Shown here: piece after piece, positions 35,220 through 44,852 of the stretch
How positions within the stretch are numbered: the stretch's first letter is position 1
How the letters are laid out: every line of letters begins with the position of its first letter
Assembly (NCBI RefSeq): GCF_017873245.1
Contig: NZ_JAGGJY010000010.1
Location: 62,001 to 126,000, forward strand
Direction: 5' to 3'
DNA: 64,000 nucleotides
DNA from: Clostridium tertium
GTDB lineage: Bacteria > Bacillota > Clostridia > Clostridiales > Clostridiaceae
Program-made: the position numbers and the translations under genes
Notes under the pieces: generated by a model
Databases searched by the model: none
Seen by the model: the letters and a program-made list of their open reading frames with translations, nothing else
What the model was told of the DNA's origin: nothing

Positions 35220-35379
35220 AGTACATACCTCCTTTTTTTATAGTTTAGCATATAAATTAATAAAAGTACATTTAAATAATATACTCGTAAATGATAATAA
35301 AAATAAAAGAAATATTACTGAACACAAACAATATGTAATGAATACAATGTACTATACCAAAGAATAGGAGTTGATTAAC

Positions 35380-35574
35380 ATGTCAAGAAGATCAAGATGT
35401 AACAGGTGCTGTTGTAGAAATAACTGTTGTTGTGGCGGAGGAGGCTGTAATAACTGTTGTGGAGGTGGATTCGGAGGCTGCGGAGGTTTCGGCGGCGGTT
35501 TTGGTAATTGCGGATTCGGTTGTGGAGGATTCTTCCCAATATTATGGTTATTATTACTAGGCGGCTGTTGGTAG
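35380..35574 (+). CDS. Cys/Gly-rich small protein
   Basis: The start is ATG 35380, 9 bp after AGGAG (35366-35370), not the TTG at 35371. 64 residues with about a dozen Cys and more Gly, in the pattern CNRCCCRNNCCCGGGGC, ending in hydrophobic FFPILWLLLLGGCW. Resembles spore-coat or surface Cys-rich peptides of clostridia, or a metal-binding or ribosomally made peptide. Codon use is more GC-rich because of Gly codons. Followed by a strong terminator. Confidence 0.7.
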   Translation: MSRRSRCNRCCCRNNCCCGGGGCNNCCGGGFGGCGGFGGGFGNCGFGCGGFFPILWLLLLGGCW

Positions 35575-35577
35575 TAA

Positions 35578-35613
35578 AATAATAAAAGGGTGCATTAGCA
35601 TCCTTTTATTATT
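35578..35613 (+). terminator. Terminator of the Cys/Gly-rich gene
   Basis: AATAATAAAAGG (35578-35589) and CCTTTTATTATT (35602-35613) form a perfect 12-bp stem, extended by TGC/GCA inside. Confidence 0.85.
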
Positions 35614-35719
35614 AAAATCCCAATTTAAAAGCTAATGTCAAATATAGATTTATGTAAGAATTTTTTTTCTATATAGGCTAATAATAATTTATAAGAATAA
35701 GATAAATAAGGTGGTACAT

Positions 35720-36616
35720 ATGAAAAAGTTATATTTAAAAGAAGCAAAAATGAATGAAATTATTGAAAATACCTTTATGGTGATAAAAATATTATCTTAT
35801 GATAAAAATGATTTTATTGCAGTTATTGGAGATAATTCAGGAGAAATAAAGGCTTATATAAAAAATATAAATACAGTTATAAATATAGGAGATGTTATAT
35901 TAGTTAAAGGGAAATTAGCATCAAAATTTAAAGTTAATTTTATAAAGAAGATTTCAGAAATAGATATATTAGATTATTTACCTTCAGTTAAAAAATCAAT
36001 AAATGAAATTATGAGTGAATTAAATGATATAAGTAAATCTGAATTTAAAAGTTTAGAGGCTAAATCAATGGATGATTATTTTTTTAATAATGAAGAGTTC
36101 TTAAATAAATTTAAAAAGGCAATAGGAGGAGTATTTAATCACCATAATTATATTGGGGGCTTAGCTGAGCATACTTTAGCAGTAACAAGTTTAGCTCGTG
36201 ATTTATCTTATAAATATCATTGCAAACATAAAGAAATAGCTATATTAGGAGCAAAATTGCATGATATAGGAAAAATAAGAGAAATGGTTTATGATGGACC
36301 ATTTTCTTATACTTTAGAAGGAGAACTTCAAGGACATATTATTATTGGATTAAATATGTTAGAAGAAGCTTTTAATAGTAATAGAGAAATTTACTCTAGT
36401 GATTTTATAAACAGATTAAAGGCTGTAATTATTCAGCATCATGGTAAACCTGAATTTGGATCTCCAAAAGAACCAAACTCAATGGAAGCTTATATAGTTC
36501 ATTATGCTGATTATGTGGATGCAACATTAAACAAGATAAGTATAATATCAAACGGTTTAGAAAGCGGTGAGTGGACAAATTTTGATAAAAGAATAAATGG
36601 AAGAATATATATATAG
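35720..36616 (+). CDS. yhaM: YhaM-like 3'-5' exoribonuclease (OB-fold plus HD domain)
   Basis: The frame opens at GTG 35711, but AAGGTGG at 35708-35714 favours ATG 35720; about 298 residues. The N-terminal OB fold (residues 10-80, NSGEIKAYIKN...GDVILVKG) is followed by an HD hydrolase domain: HNYIGGLAEHTLAVTSLA and ILGAKLHDIGKI give the metal-binding His/His-Asp, with IQHHGKPEFGSPK after it. YhaM degrades RNA, and nicked DNA in vitro, from 3' ends. Slightly shorter than B. subtilis YhaM. Confidence 0.85.
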   Translation: MKKLYLKEAKMNEIIENTFMVIKILSYDKNDFIAVIGDNSGEIKAYIKNINTVINIGDVILVKGKLASKFKVNFIKKISEIDILDYLPSVKKSINEIMSELNDISKSEFKSLEAKSMDDYFFNNEEFLNKFKKAIGGVFNHHNYIGGLAEHTLAVTSLARDLSYKYHCKHKEIAILGAKLHDIGKIREMVYDGPFSYTLEGELQGHIIIGLNMLEEAFNSNREIYSSDFINRLKAVIIQHHGKPEFGSPKEPNSMEAYIVHYADYVDATLNKISIISNGLESGEWTNFDKRINGRIYI

Positions 36617-36745
36617 GAAGAAATATAATATAGTTAATAATTTTTAAGTGAAGATAATATTTTATTATTATAGTACAAATATTATCATAAAAAATGTTAA
36701 AGTGTATGATACAATATATTAATAAAATATATTAGAGGTGAAGTT

Positions 36746-37078
36746 ATGCAACAAAGTAGATGTTTTTGTGAAAAATGTAATAAGATTCAAGATATAGAAG
36801 TTAATAGTTGCAAAGAAAGTAAAGAGTTTAATATAGGGAAAATTACTTATGATAAGCTATATGGAAAATGCTTAGTTTGTGGCAATGAAGTATACTCCTT
36901 TGAATTATCTAAAAAAAATAAAAGTGAAATAAATAAAAAGATAAAAGAGCTAGAAGATGAAGTAACAATATTAAGAATAATAGAAGGGAGCAAGAAGGGG
37001 AATCTTATCTTAGAAAATGGAGATGAAGAACTTTTAAATGAAATTGAAAGTATCTTATTAAATAAAAATAAAAAATAG
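36746..37078 (+). CDS. Hypothetical 110-residue zinc-binding protein
   Basis: Cys pairs in CFCEKCNK and CLVCGNEVY indicate a zinc ribbon at residues 7-55. A Lys/Glu coiled coil follows (EINKKIKELEDEVTILRIIEG). GAGGTG at 36735-36740. Resembles small clostridial regulators with an N-terminal zinc ribbon, but no family is named. Confidence 0.62.
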   Translation: MQQSRCFCEKCNKIQDIEVNSCKESKEFNIGKITYDKLYGKCLVCGNEVYSFELSKKNKSEINKKIKELEDEVTILRIIEGSKKGNLILENGDEELLNEIESILLNKNKK

Positions 37079-37154
37079 TTTCTAAAGTTATTAAATAAGA
37101 TTTAGTCTAATATAATATGGTGTAAAAGTATATTATTGCTTTAGGAGGACACTA

Positions 37155-38087
37155 ATGTTGGACTTATTAATATATTTAGATGAAGTATTAATTAAAAATT
37201 TAAATTCAGTAGCATTAAATGGCTATATTGATATAAGAACATATAGGAGAATCAAGGACAGAACTTTTGGAGGAAATGTAAAAATAGGAGATAGAGAATC
37301 TAATGGTTCAGATTTCAGAGATCATAGAGATAAAATAGAAGGCTATAAAACTAAACATAAAACGTGTGAAGACCATTATCAAAATGGAAGAGATAGAAGT
37401 TTAGGGTTTGAAGGAAGAGATTTTGATAGAAATGAGCAAGAAATTAAAAAGATTAGTACTATATTTACTCTTCATAATGATTTATTAAATAAGATGTATA
37501 CTAGTAAAAATGTTAAGAAAGTAGATGGTAATTCTATTGAAAATGGAGATATAAAAGAAGGAGATTACATTCAAATAACTGGATGTGTACAAGAAACTTC
37601 ACTTCCACTTTATATAGATACATTAATTGATACTATTAATTGTTATGGAGTAGATTTTTTAAATACCTTATTAGAAAAGAAAGATTTAAAAACATTAAAT
37701 TTTACCATAATTTGCAAACTTTTAGAAGGTTTAAGGAAATCTATAACTGCAAATGGAACTCATGACTTACTTATACAAAATGATAAGGCATCATTAGTTC
37801 TTACAATAAGTGAAAATAACTTTTTAAATAATCATTCTCATATGTTTGACTTAGTTCATTGCTCTTGTAAGATTTTTGGTAAGGTTATGATGATAAAGGA
37901 AGACACTGATAAGTGTATAAGTTTATTAAGGAAATCATCTCAAGAGGAATATTACCAACAAGTAATTGATTCTATAGATCCATATTTAGAAGTTTTGAAA
38001 GAAAACAATATAATTCTTCCTAAAAAACCAGAATGTAATGTAAAAGGGAAGATGATAATGATTTTACCTATAAGTATATGCTTATAA
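37155..38087 (+). CDS. DUF6414-like hypothetical protein
   Basis: 310 residues. The opening LLIYLDEVLIKNLNSVALNGYIDIRTYRRI resembles DUF6414 proteins, which begin with a Tyr-Leu-Asp motif and a variable linker. An unusually Asp/Arg/Gly-rich linker lies at about 40-100 (RESNGSDFRDHRDK...GRDFDRNEQ). The rest is helical, ending in VKGKMIMILPISI. AGGAGG at 37143-37148. Domain identity is tentative; no catalytic motif seen. Confidence 0.55.
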   Translation: MLDLLIYLDEVLIKNLNSVALNGYIDIRTYRRIKDRTFGGNVKIGDRESNGSDFRDHRDKIEGYKTKHKTCEDHYQNGRDRSLGFEGRDFDRNEQEIKKISTIFTLHNDLLNKMYTSKNVKKVDGNSIENGDIKEGDYIQITGCVQETSLPLYIDTLIDTINCYGVDFLNTLLEKKDLKTLNFTIICKLLEGLRKSITANGTHDLLIQNDKASLVLTISENNFLNNHSHMFDLVHCSCKIFGKVMMIKEDTDKCISLLRKSSQEEYYQQVIDSIDPYLEVLKENNIILPKKPECNVKGKMIMILPISICL

Positions 38088-38113
38088 ATTATAATAAGCA
38101 TATACTTTTTTAG
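38072..38113 (+). terminator. Terminator
   Basis: AAGTATATGCTTAT (38072-38085) and ATAAGCATATACTT (38094-38107), a perfect 14-bp stem overlapping the stop codon, then TTTTTT. Confidence 0.85.
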
Positions 38114-38333
38114 TAAAAGAAAATATGAGATTTAGATTTTGAAAATTGTTATTACATAAAATCTTATTATATAAATACCTAAAAAATAGAACTAGTTTAT
38201 ATTTATTTCTTCAAGTTATTAAATAAATTTTATATACATACTCTTGTAAGTTAATCTGGAAAGAATAAATTTTTTGATGTATAATTAATATTTAATGAGT
38301 AACATAAAGAATAAAAGGAAAAGAGGCATTAAG

Positions 38334-39842
38334 ATGAAAGTAGGATTTGATCATAAGAAATATTTAGAAGAACAGTCTAAATATATATTAGAGAGAGTAA
38401 ATGATTACGATAAATTATATTTAGAATTTGGTGGAAAACTTATGTTTGATTTACATGCAAAAAGAGTTTTACCAGGATTCGACGAAAATGCTAAAATAAA
38501 GCTTTTACAAAAACTAAAAGAAAAAGTTGAAGTTGTTATTTGTGTTTATGCAGGAGATATAGAAAGAAATAAAATAAGAGGCGATTTTGGTATTACATAT
38601 GATTTAGAAGTCTTAAGATTAATAGATGATTTAAGAGCCTATGAACTTGATGTAAATAGTGTTGTTATAACAAGATATAATGGACAACCAGCTACAACTG
38701 TCTTTATAAATAAGTTAGAGCGTAGAGGAATAAAGGTTTATAAGCATGAAGCTACAAAGGGTTATCCAACAGATGTTGATACTATAGTAAGCGATGAAGG
38801 GTATGGAAAAAATCCTTATATAGAAACTACTAAGCCTATAGTAGTAGTTACTGCACCAGGTCCAGGAAGTGGTAAACTTGCAACATGTTTAAGTCAATTA
38901 TATCATGAAAATAAAAGGGGAAATGTCGCAGGATATTCTAAATTTGAAACTTTCCCAGTTTGGAATGTTCCATTAAAGCATCCTTTAAATATAGCATATG
39001 AAGCAGCAACTGTAGATTTAAAAGATGTGAATATGATAGATTCATTCCACTTTGATGCTTATAATAAGGTAGCTGTAAATTATAACAGAGACATAGAAAG
39101 TTTCCCAGTATTAAAAAGAATTATAGAAAAGATTACTGGGGAAGAATCAGTTTATAAATCGCCAACAGATATGGGTGTAAATAGAGTTGGTTATGGAATA
39201 GTTGATGATGAAGTAGTTAAAGAGGCCTCAAAGCAAGAAGTAATAAGAAGATATTTTAAAACTATTTGTGAATATAAAAAAGGTTATGTAGATAAAGAAA
39301 CAGCCGATAGAGCTAAGTTAATCATGGAAGAACTAAGCTTAAAGGAAACTGATAGAAATGTTGTTATTCCATCAAGAGAATATTTATTAAAACAAAGAAG
39401 TTTAGCAAATAAAAATGATATATGCTCAGCAGTGGCATTAGAACTTGAAGATGGAAGCATAATAACAGGTAAAAGATCAGAAATTATGGATGCATCAGCA
39501 GCTGTTATATTAAATTCTATTAAGCATCTTGCTAATATATCAGATGATATACATCTTTTATCACCTGTAATATTAGAACCAATTAAAAATTTAAAGCTAA
39601 AGACATTAGGAATAAATAATACAGTTTTAAATTGTGAAGAAATATTAATAGCATTAAGTATATGTGCTGCTACTAATCCAACAGCACAAGTAGCTTTAGA
39701 TAAATTAAAAATGCTAAAAGGATGTCAAGCTCATTCAACAACTATTATAACTACAAATGACGAGCAAACATTTAGAAGGCTTGGAATAGATATAACTTGT
39801 GATCCAGAATATCAAAGTGAAAGCTTATATTATAATAACTAG
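38334..39842 (+). CDS. DUF1846 family protein
   Basis: The frame opens at 38295, but the purine-rich GGAAAAGAGG before ATG 38334 supports that start (502 residues, the family's usual size). Highly characteristic segments: [60 protein letters not shown] and GVNRVGYGI. The P-loop-like PGPGSGK suggests nucleotide binding. Cytoplasmic; biological role not established. Well conserved in Firmicutes. Confidence 0.93.
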   Translation: MKVGFDHKKYLEEQSKYILERVNDYDKLYLEFGGKLMFDLHAKRVLPGFDENAKIKLLQKLKEKVEVVICVYAGDIERNKIRGDFGITYDLEVLRLIDDLRAYELDVNSVVITRYNGQPATTVFINKLERRGIKVYKHEATKGYPTDVDTIVSDEGYGKNPYIETTKPIVVVTAPGPGSGKLATCLSQLYHENKRGNVAGYSKFETFPVWNVPLKHPLNIAYEAATVDLKDVNMIDSFHFDAYNKVAVNYNRDIESFPVLKRIIEKITGEESVYKSPTDMGVNRVGYGIVDDEVVKEASKQEVIRRYFKTICEYKKGYVDKETADRAKLIMEELSLKETDRNVVIPSREYLLKQRSLANKNDICSAVALELEDGSIITGKRSEIMDASAAVILNSIKHLANISDDIHLLSPVILEPIKNLKLKTLGINNTVLNCEEILIALSICAATNPTAQVALDKLKMLKGCQAHSTTIITTNDEQTFRRLGIDITCDPEYQSESLYYNN

Positions 39843-39850
39843 TAAATTAA

Positions 39851-39886
39851 AACTATCTTTAGAGAATTCTAGAGATAGTTTTTTTA
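39851..39886 (+). terminator. Terminator
   Basis: AACTATCT (39851-39858) pairs with AGATAGTT (39873-39880); the inner TTAGAGAATTCTAGAG extends the stem. T-run follows. Confidence 0.78.
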
Positions 39887-39971
39887 TAAATCAATAAAAT
39901 TTCTATTTATATTATAATTTTAAATCAATATTTAGGAAATACTATTCTTAATAGAATAGGAGGTTTTTTCA

Positions 39972-41636
39972 ATGAATAGTGATTTATCAGTTAAAATTAT
40001 TCCTTTAGGTGGAGTAGGAGAAATAGGAAAGAATATTACAGCTATAGAAGTTAGCGATGAAATAATAGTAGTAGATTGTGGAATTGCTTTTCCAGATGAA
40101 GAAATGTATGGAGTAGATTTAATAATTCCAGATATAACATATTTAATACAAAACAAAGATAAAGTAAAAGGATTTTTTATTACACATGGTCATGAAGATC
40201 ATATTGGAGCAATTCCATATATATTGAAACAATTAGATGTACCTATATATGGAACAAAATTAGCATTAGCTATTATTGAAAATAAATTAAGAGAACATGA
40301 TTTAATAGAAACTAGCAATTTAATTAGTGTGGATCCAGGATCAAAGATTGATTTAGAAAATATAAGTGTAGAATTTATACAAAGTACACACAGTATAGCA
40401 GAATCATGCTGTTTAGCTATAAAAACTCCTCTTGGGGTTATATTCCATACAGGCGATTTTAAAATAGATTTAACACCTATAGACGATAAAGTTATAGATA
40501 TAGATAGAATATCAACTATAGGAAAAGAAGGAGTCATTTTATTAATGGCTGATAGTACCAATGTTGAAAGATCTGGTTACACAATGTCTGAAAAATCAAT
40601 AGGTAATACATTTAATAGGATATTTAGAGGGGCAAAGGGGAGGATAATCATAGCAACCTTTGCATCAAATATACATAGAATGCAGCAAATAATAAATGCT
40701 TCTATAGAAAATAAGAGAAGGGTAGCTTTTTCAGGAAGAAGCATGGAAAGCATATCAAAGGTAGCTTTTGAGCTTGGCTACCTTCATATACCAGAAGGAA
40801 TGCTAATAGAAATTGATGATATAAATAATTATTCAAATGAAAATGTAACTATTATAACAACAGGCAGCCAAGGTGAGCCAATGGCTGCACTAGCAAGAAT
40901 AGCCTTTGGAAATCATAGAAAAATAAAAATTGAAAGAGATGACTTATTTATAATTTCTGCATCACCAATACCAGGAAATGATAAATTAATTTCAAAAGTT
41001 ATAAATCAATTATTTAAAAAAGGTGCAGATGTTATTTATGAAGATTTAGAAGAGGTACACGTATCAGGTCATGCATATAGAGAAGAATTAAAATTAATGC
41101 ATAGATTAATAAAACCTAAATATTTTATGCCTGTTCATGGTGAATATAGACATTTAAAACATCATAAAGATTTAGCAATTAGTCTAGGAATGGATTCTAA
41201 AGATATATTTATTACGGAACGTGGAGAAGTATTAGAAATAAGTGATAAAGGGGCTAGAATATCTGGAAAAGTAACTACAGGAACAGTTTTAGTTGATGGA
41301 TTAGGTGTAGGAGATGTAGGAACATTAGTATTAAGAGATAGGAAGCATTTGGCACAAGATGGATTAGTTAATATAGTAGTTACAATAGAAAAAGAAAGCT
41401 ATAGCATAATAGCAGGTCCAGATATAATTACAAGAGGTTTTGTATATGTAAAAGAATCTGAAGATTTAATAAAGGAATTAAAGCAAATTGCAACTGATGA
41501 GCTTCAAAATTGTTTGGATGATAAAATTTTAGAATGGTATTTAATAAAAACGAATGTAAAGAAAGCTTTAGAGAGATATATTTACGATAAAACAAAAAGA
41601 AGACCTACAATTATACCAATAATTATGGAAATTTAA
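39972..41636 (+). CDS. rnj: Ribonuclease J
   Basis: 554 residues. Metallo-beta-lactamase core with FFITHGHEDHIGAIPY (HxHxDH zinc ligands) and FHTGDFKID; beta-CASP domain with ADSTNVERSGYTMSE and SGRSMES; C-terminal VSGHAYREELKLMHRLIKPKYFMPVHGEYRHL. Acts in mRNA decay and rRNA maturation with 5'-3' exo- and endonuclease activity. AGGAGG at 39958-39963. Only one copy is in the window, so J1 versus J2 is not assigned. Confidence 0.95.
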   Translation: MNSDLSVKIIPLGGVGEIGKNITAIEVSDEIIVVDCGIAFPDEEMYGVDLIIPDITYLIQNKDKVKGFFITHGHEDHIGAIPYILKQLDVPIYGTKLALAIIENKLREHDLIETSNLISVDPGSKIDLENISVEFIQSTHSIAESCCLAIKTPLGVIFHTGDFKIDLTPIDDKVIDIDRISTIGKEGVILLMADSTNVERSGYTMSEKSIGNTFNRIFRGAKGRIIIATFASNIHRMQQIINASIENKRRVAFSGRSMESISKVAFELGYLHIPEGMLIEIDDINNYSNENVTIITTGSQGEPMAALARIAFGNHRKIKIERDDLFIISASPIPGNDKLISKVINQLFKKGADVIYEDLEEVHVSGHAYREELKLMHRLIKPKYFMPVHGEYRHLKHHKDLAISLGMDSKDIFITERGEVLEISDKGARISGKVTTGTVLVDGLGVGDVGTLVLRDRKHLAQDGLVNIVVTIEKESYSIIAGPDIITRGFVYVKESEDLIKELKQIATDELQNCLDDKILEWYLIKTNVKKALERYIYDKTKRRPTIIPIIMEI

Positions 41637-41683
41637 AAAATTTCATATATAATATATAGTAAAAAGTAAATAGGAGGGGTTTT

Positions 41684-42412
41684 ATGAAAAACGTAGCAGC
41701 ATTTTTTGATATTGATGGGACTATATACAGAGAAGGATTAATTACAGAAGTATTTAAAAAAATAATAAAATATGAACTAGTTAGTGAAAATAAATGGTAT
41801 AAAGACGTAAGACCTTCATATATCAAATGGGATAAAAGACAAGGAGACTATGATACTTATTTATTAAAGATGGTAGATATTTATGTTGAAGCAATAAAAG
41901 GAATAGATAAATATCACATAGATTATATAGCTAAAAAAGTTATAGAACAAAAGGGTGATAGAGTATATACATTCAGTAGAGAAAGAATAAAGTGGCATAA
42001 GGAGCAAGGTCATATAGTTATTGCAATATCAGGATCTCCAAGTGAATTAGTAAAAGAAATGTCTAAGAAATATAACATGGATGATTATAGAGGAACAATT
42101 TATAAATTAGATGGTGATAATAAGTATAGTGGTGAAGTAATTCCTATGTGGGATCATGAAAGTAAATTAAATGCTATTAATGAGCTTCAAAAGAAATATA
42201 ATATTGATTTAAGCAAAAGCTATGCATATGGAGATACATCGGGAGATATAACTATGTTTAAGTCTGTAGGAATACCATATGCAATAAATCCTACAAAAGA
42301 ACTTCTAGATAAAGTTATGGAAGATAAAGAAATAAGAGAAAAGATAAAAGTTATTGTAGAGCGTAAAGATGTAACTTATAACTTAGATATAAATTGTATA
42401 AATGTTTTATAA
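41684..42412 (+). CDS. HAD-superfamily phosphatase (HAD-IB, SerB-like)
   Basis: 242 residues. Nucleophile motif FFDIDGTIYREG (Asp at residues 9 and 11), motif II VIAISGSPSELV, then the acidic motif III/IV AYGDTSGDITMFKSVG. HAD-IB phosphatases cleave phosphoserine-like or phosphatidyl substrates. Located 47 bp after RNase J with its own AGGAGG, so probably the same operon. Confidence 0.86.
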   Translation: MKNVAAFFDIDGTIYREGLITEVFKKIIKYELVSENKWYKDVRPSYIKWDKRQGDYDTYLLKMVDIYVEAIKGIDKYHIDYIAKKVIEQKGDRVYTFSRERIKWHKEQGHIVIAISGSPSELVKEMSKKYNMDDYRGTIYKLDGDNKYSGEVIPMWDHESKLNAINELQKKYNIDLSKSYAYGDTSGDITMFKSVGIPYAINPTKELLDKVMEDKEIREKIKVIVERKDVTYNLDINCINVL

Positions 42413-42516
42413 AAGTTAATATAATGAAGTTAATAATACAATAGACAATAAACTCCTTAGGTTATATAATAATTAATGGATTACAAAGGAAAAGTCATTT
42501 ATTTAAGGAGAATGCT

Positions 42517-43029
42517 ATGTTAACTATTAATAATAAAATGTTAGAAGAAAAAATAAAACAGCTTAGAAAAGCTATTGAAATAGTCGGAGGAAAAGAACTT
42601 TTAGAAACTATAAAAAGTGATAATGAATTAGCACTTCTTATATTACAAAGTTCTTTTCAAAATGAATATGCATATATAGAAGTTTTAGAAAGAAAATATT
42701 CTATTTCAGAGTTGCTTAAATTAAAGTTAGAATATGAAAAAAATTATATAAAAACTAAAAAGAAATATGTTCAAAAAATAATTTACAAGATAAAGGAATA
42801 TAATACTTATTTAGATTCTTTAATTAGAAAATATAGAAAAGATGGTGGAATTGAAGAATTCAGAAGTATTAAAAATGAAATAGAAATTAGATACTCTATG
42901 GACATAAATAATTTTATATTATCTAGTATAATTGAGATCAATGCTGATTTAAACAATGATTATTATGGTGAGTATTTAAATTCCAAAAAGGAAGATTTTA
43001 TAAATACTATAATAACTACTATAATTTAA
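42517..43029 (+). CDS. Hypothetical helical protein
   Basis: 170 residues, Lys/Glu/Ile-rich, almost entirely helical (EEKIKQLRKAIEIVGGKELLETIK; KYVQKIIYKIKEYNTYLDSLIRKYRK). Aspartyl-phosphate-phosphatase-like features (Spo0E HxxSxxLD motif) are absent. AAGGAGAA before the ATG. Function unknown. Confidence 0.6.
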   Translation: MLTINNKMLEEKIKQLRKAIEIVGGKELLETIKSDNELALLILQSSFQNEYAYIEVLERKYSISELLKLKLEYEKNYIKTKKKYVQKIIYKIKEYNTYLDSLIRKYRKDGGIEEFRSIKNEIEIRYSMDINNFILSSIIEINADLNNDYYGEYLNSKKEDFINTIITTII

Positions 43030-43098
43030 TTTCTATAATAAAATTTACTCTTAAGGGGAAACTATAAATGTAAAGTACAACCTTAGGAGGGATTAAAC

Positions 43099-43251
43099 AT
43101 GAGTAAACTAATGAGAAAAGTTAAGAGAAACTTTAAAAGAAAGAAGATGAAAAGTAACTTATTATTCGAAATGGCTGATGACTTTATGGATATAGTTCAT
43201 AACGCCAAATTATATAAAAAAATAAATAAAGTCAAAAGAAAAATGAAATAA
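43099..43251 (+). CDS. Small basic protein, 50 residues
   Basis: MSKLMRKVKRNFKRKKMK, then an amphipathic acidic-aromatic middle (LLFEMADDFMDIVHNAKLY) and a basic end KKINKVKRKMK. Very strong ribosome site TTAGGAGG at 43084-43091 and a perfect 13-bp terminator just after. The charge pattern suggests a nucleic-acid or membrane-surface binding peptide. No homologue can be named. Confidence 0.65.
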   Translation: MSKLMRKVKRNFKRKKMKSNLLFEMADDFMDIVHNAKLYKKINKVKRKMK

Positions 43252-43260
43252 AGATAAAAA

Positions 43261-43300
43261 AATAATATCTAATATTATATTAGATATTATTTTTTTTATT
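43261..43300 (+). terminator. Terminator of the small basic protein gene
   Basis: AATAATATCTAAT (43261-43273) and ATTAGATATTATT (43279-43291), exact complement, then TTTTTTT. Confidence 0.88.
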
Positions 43301-43340
43301 TAAAACTGCTATATATTTTAAATAAAAGTATTAATTATTT

Positions 43341-44540
43341 TTAATACATTTGATTTATTTTGAAGCCCATGTTTATAAAAGTATCTTTGATTAAATTTAT
43401 ATGTTCAATACCATTAGTTTCGATAGTTACTTCTAATAAAACATTTTTTAACCTATTAGAAGCTTTAAATTGATTATGTTCAAGTTGAACAATATTTGCA
43501 TTTAATTCTGAAAGTATTCTAGAGATTTCTTGAAGCTGTCCAGGTATATCTGGAAGTTCAAGAGTAAAGCAAAATAATCTACCTCTTTCAACTAAACCAT
43601 CATTTATTAAAGATGAAATAGTAATCATATCTATATTACCACCACTAATTATACATGCTATCTTTTTATTTGTATAATTTAATTTCTTTAATGCAGCAAG
43701 AGATGCAGCACCTGAAGCTTCGGCAAGTAATTTATGCTTTTCACATAATATTAAAAATGCTTCAGCTATTTCTTGATCAGAAACTGTAACAATATCATCA
43801 ACATATTCTTTGATTATCTTGTATGTTAAATCACCAGGAGATTTAACAGCAATACCATCAGCAATAGTATTAACAGAATCTAAAGATATTAAATTACCAT
43901 TTTTAAAGCTTTGCTCCATTGCATTTGCACCCTCAGCTTGTACACCTATAATCTTTATAGAAGGATTAATTTCTTTTGCAGCTAAAGAGATTCCACTGAT
44001 TAAGCCGCCACCACCAATTGGGCAAAGGATTATATCAATGTCACTTATTTCTTCTAGCATTTCTAAAGCAATAGTTCCTTGTCCATAAATTACATTAATA
44101 TCATTAAAAGGATGTATGAATACTGAATTATTACTTTCTTCAATACTTTTAGCTTTTAAAAATGCATCATCATAGCAGTTTCCATGAAGAACTACATTAC
44201 CACCAAAGTCTTTAGTAGATTGTATTTTTAGATAAGGGGTAGTTTTAGGCATAACTATTGTAGATTCAACTCCTAAAAGACTTGCGGCATAAGCAACACC
44301 TTGTGCATGATTACCTGCAGAGGAACAAACAACCCCTTTACTTTTTTCCTCATCACTTAAAGAACGAATCTTATTAAGTGCACCTCTTATTTTATAAGCC
44401 CCTGTAAGTTGGAGATTCTCACACTTCATATATACAGAACAATTTGTCATTTTTGAAAAAATGGGACTATACAAAATTGGAGTTTTGTTAATAACGTCTT
44501 TAATTTTTTCTCGGGTTTTTTTAATTTCACTTAAATGCAT
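43341..44540 (-). CDS. ilvA: Threonine dehydratase (threonine ammonia-lyase) with ACT domain
   Basis: 399 residues. PLP lysine in LQLTGAYKIRGALNKI; PLP phosphate-binding glycines in CPIGGGGLISGISLA; Ser/Asn loop in SSAGNHAQGVAYAA. A single ACT-like domain (about residues 325-399, RLFCFTLELPDIPGQLQEISRIL) makes it shorter than E. coli IlvA, more like TdcB plus ACT. Deaminates threonine to 2-oxobutyrate for isoleucine synthesis or fermentation. Confidence 0.93.
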   Translation of the reverse strand: MHLSEIKKTREKIKDVINKTPILYSPIFSKMTNCSVYMKCENLQLTGAYKIRGALNKIRSLSDEEKSKGVVCSSAGNHAQGVAYAASLLGVESTIVMPKTTPYLKIQSTKDFGGNVVLHGNCYDDAFLKAKSIEESNNSVFIHPFNDINVIYGQGTIALEMLEEISDIDIILCPIGGGGLISGISLAAKEINPSIKIIGVQAEGANAMEQSFKNGNLISLDSVNTIADGIAVKSPGDLTYKIIKEYVDDIVTVSDQEIAEAFLILCEKHKLLAEASGAASLAALKKLNYTNKKIACIISGGNIDMITISSLINDGLVERGRLFCFTLELPDIPGQLQEISRILSELNANIVQLEHNQFKASNRLKNVLLEVTIETNGIEHINLIKDTFINMGFKINQMY

Positions 44541-44687
44541 AAACTTCCACCTCTAGTAAATTTTATGTGATAAAAATATTATATCACTGCTGCGTAAATA
44601 TATGAAGAATATAAATTTCAGAAAAGTATATTTTTTTGATAAATTATAAAAAATATAAATATTAAGATAAAGAAAGGAGAAGTTATT

Positions 44688-44852
44688 ATGAGTGAAGAAT
44701 ATAGTGATTTAATAAATATAGGGAATTTCACTAGAAATGCTGTAAAAAGCTTTGAAAAGAATATAGTAAATAAGACTAACTACTTAGAAAGTGTAGAAGC
44801 TAATATAAATTTCAAAAATAATTATAGTATTAAGGAGAAATCAAATGAATAA
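44688..44852 (+). CDS. Small hypothetical protein, 54 residues
   Basis: MSEEYSDLINIGNFTRNAVKSFEKNIVNKTN..., soluble, Asn-rich. AAAGGAGAAG at 44673-44682 gives a good start. Its last codons overlap the SDR start (ATG 44845), so the two are translationally coupled. Confidence 0.55.
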   Translation: MSEEYSDLINIGNFTRNAVKSFEKNIVNKTNYLESVEANINFKNNYSIKEKSNE

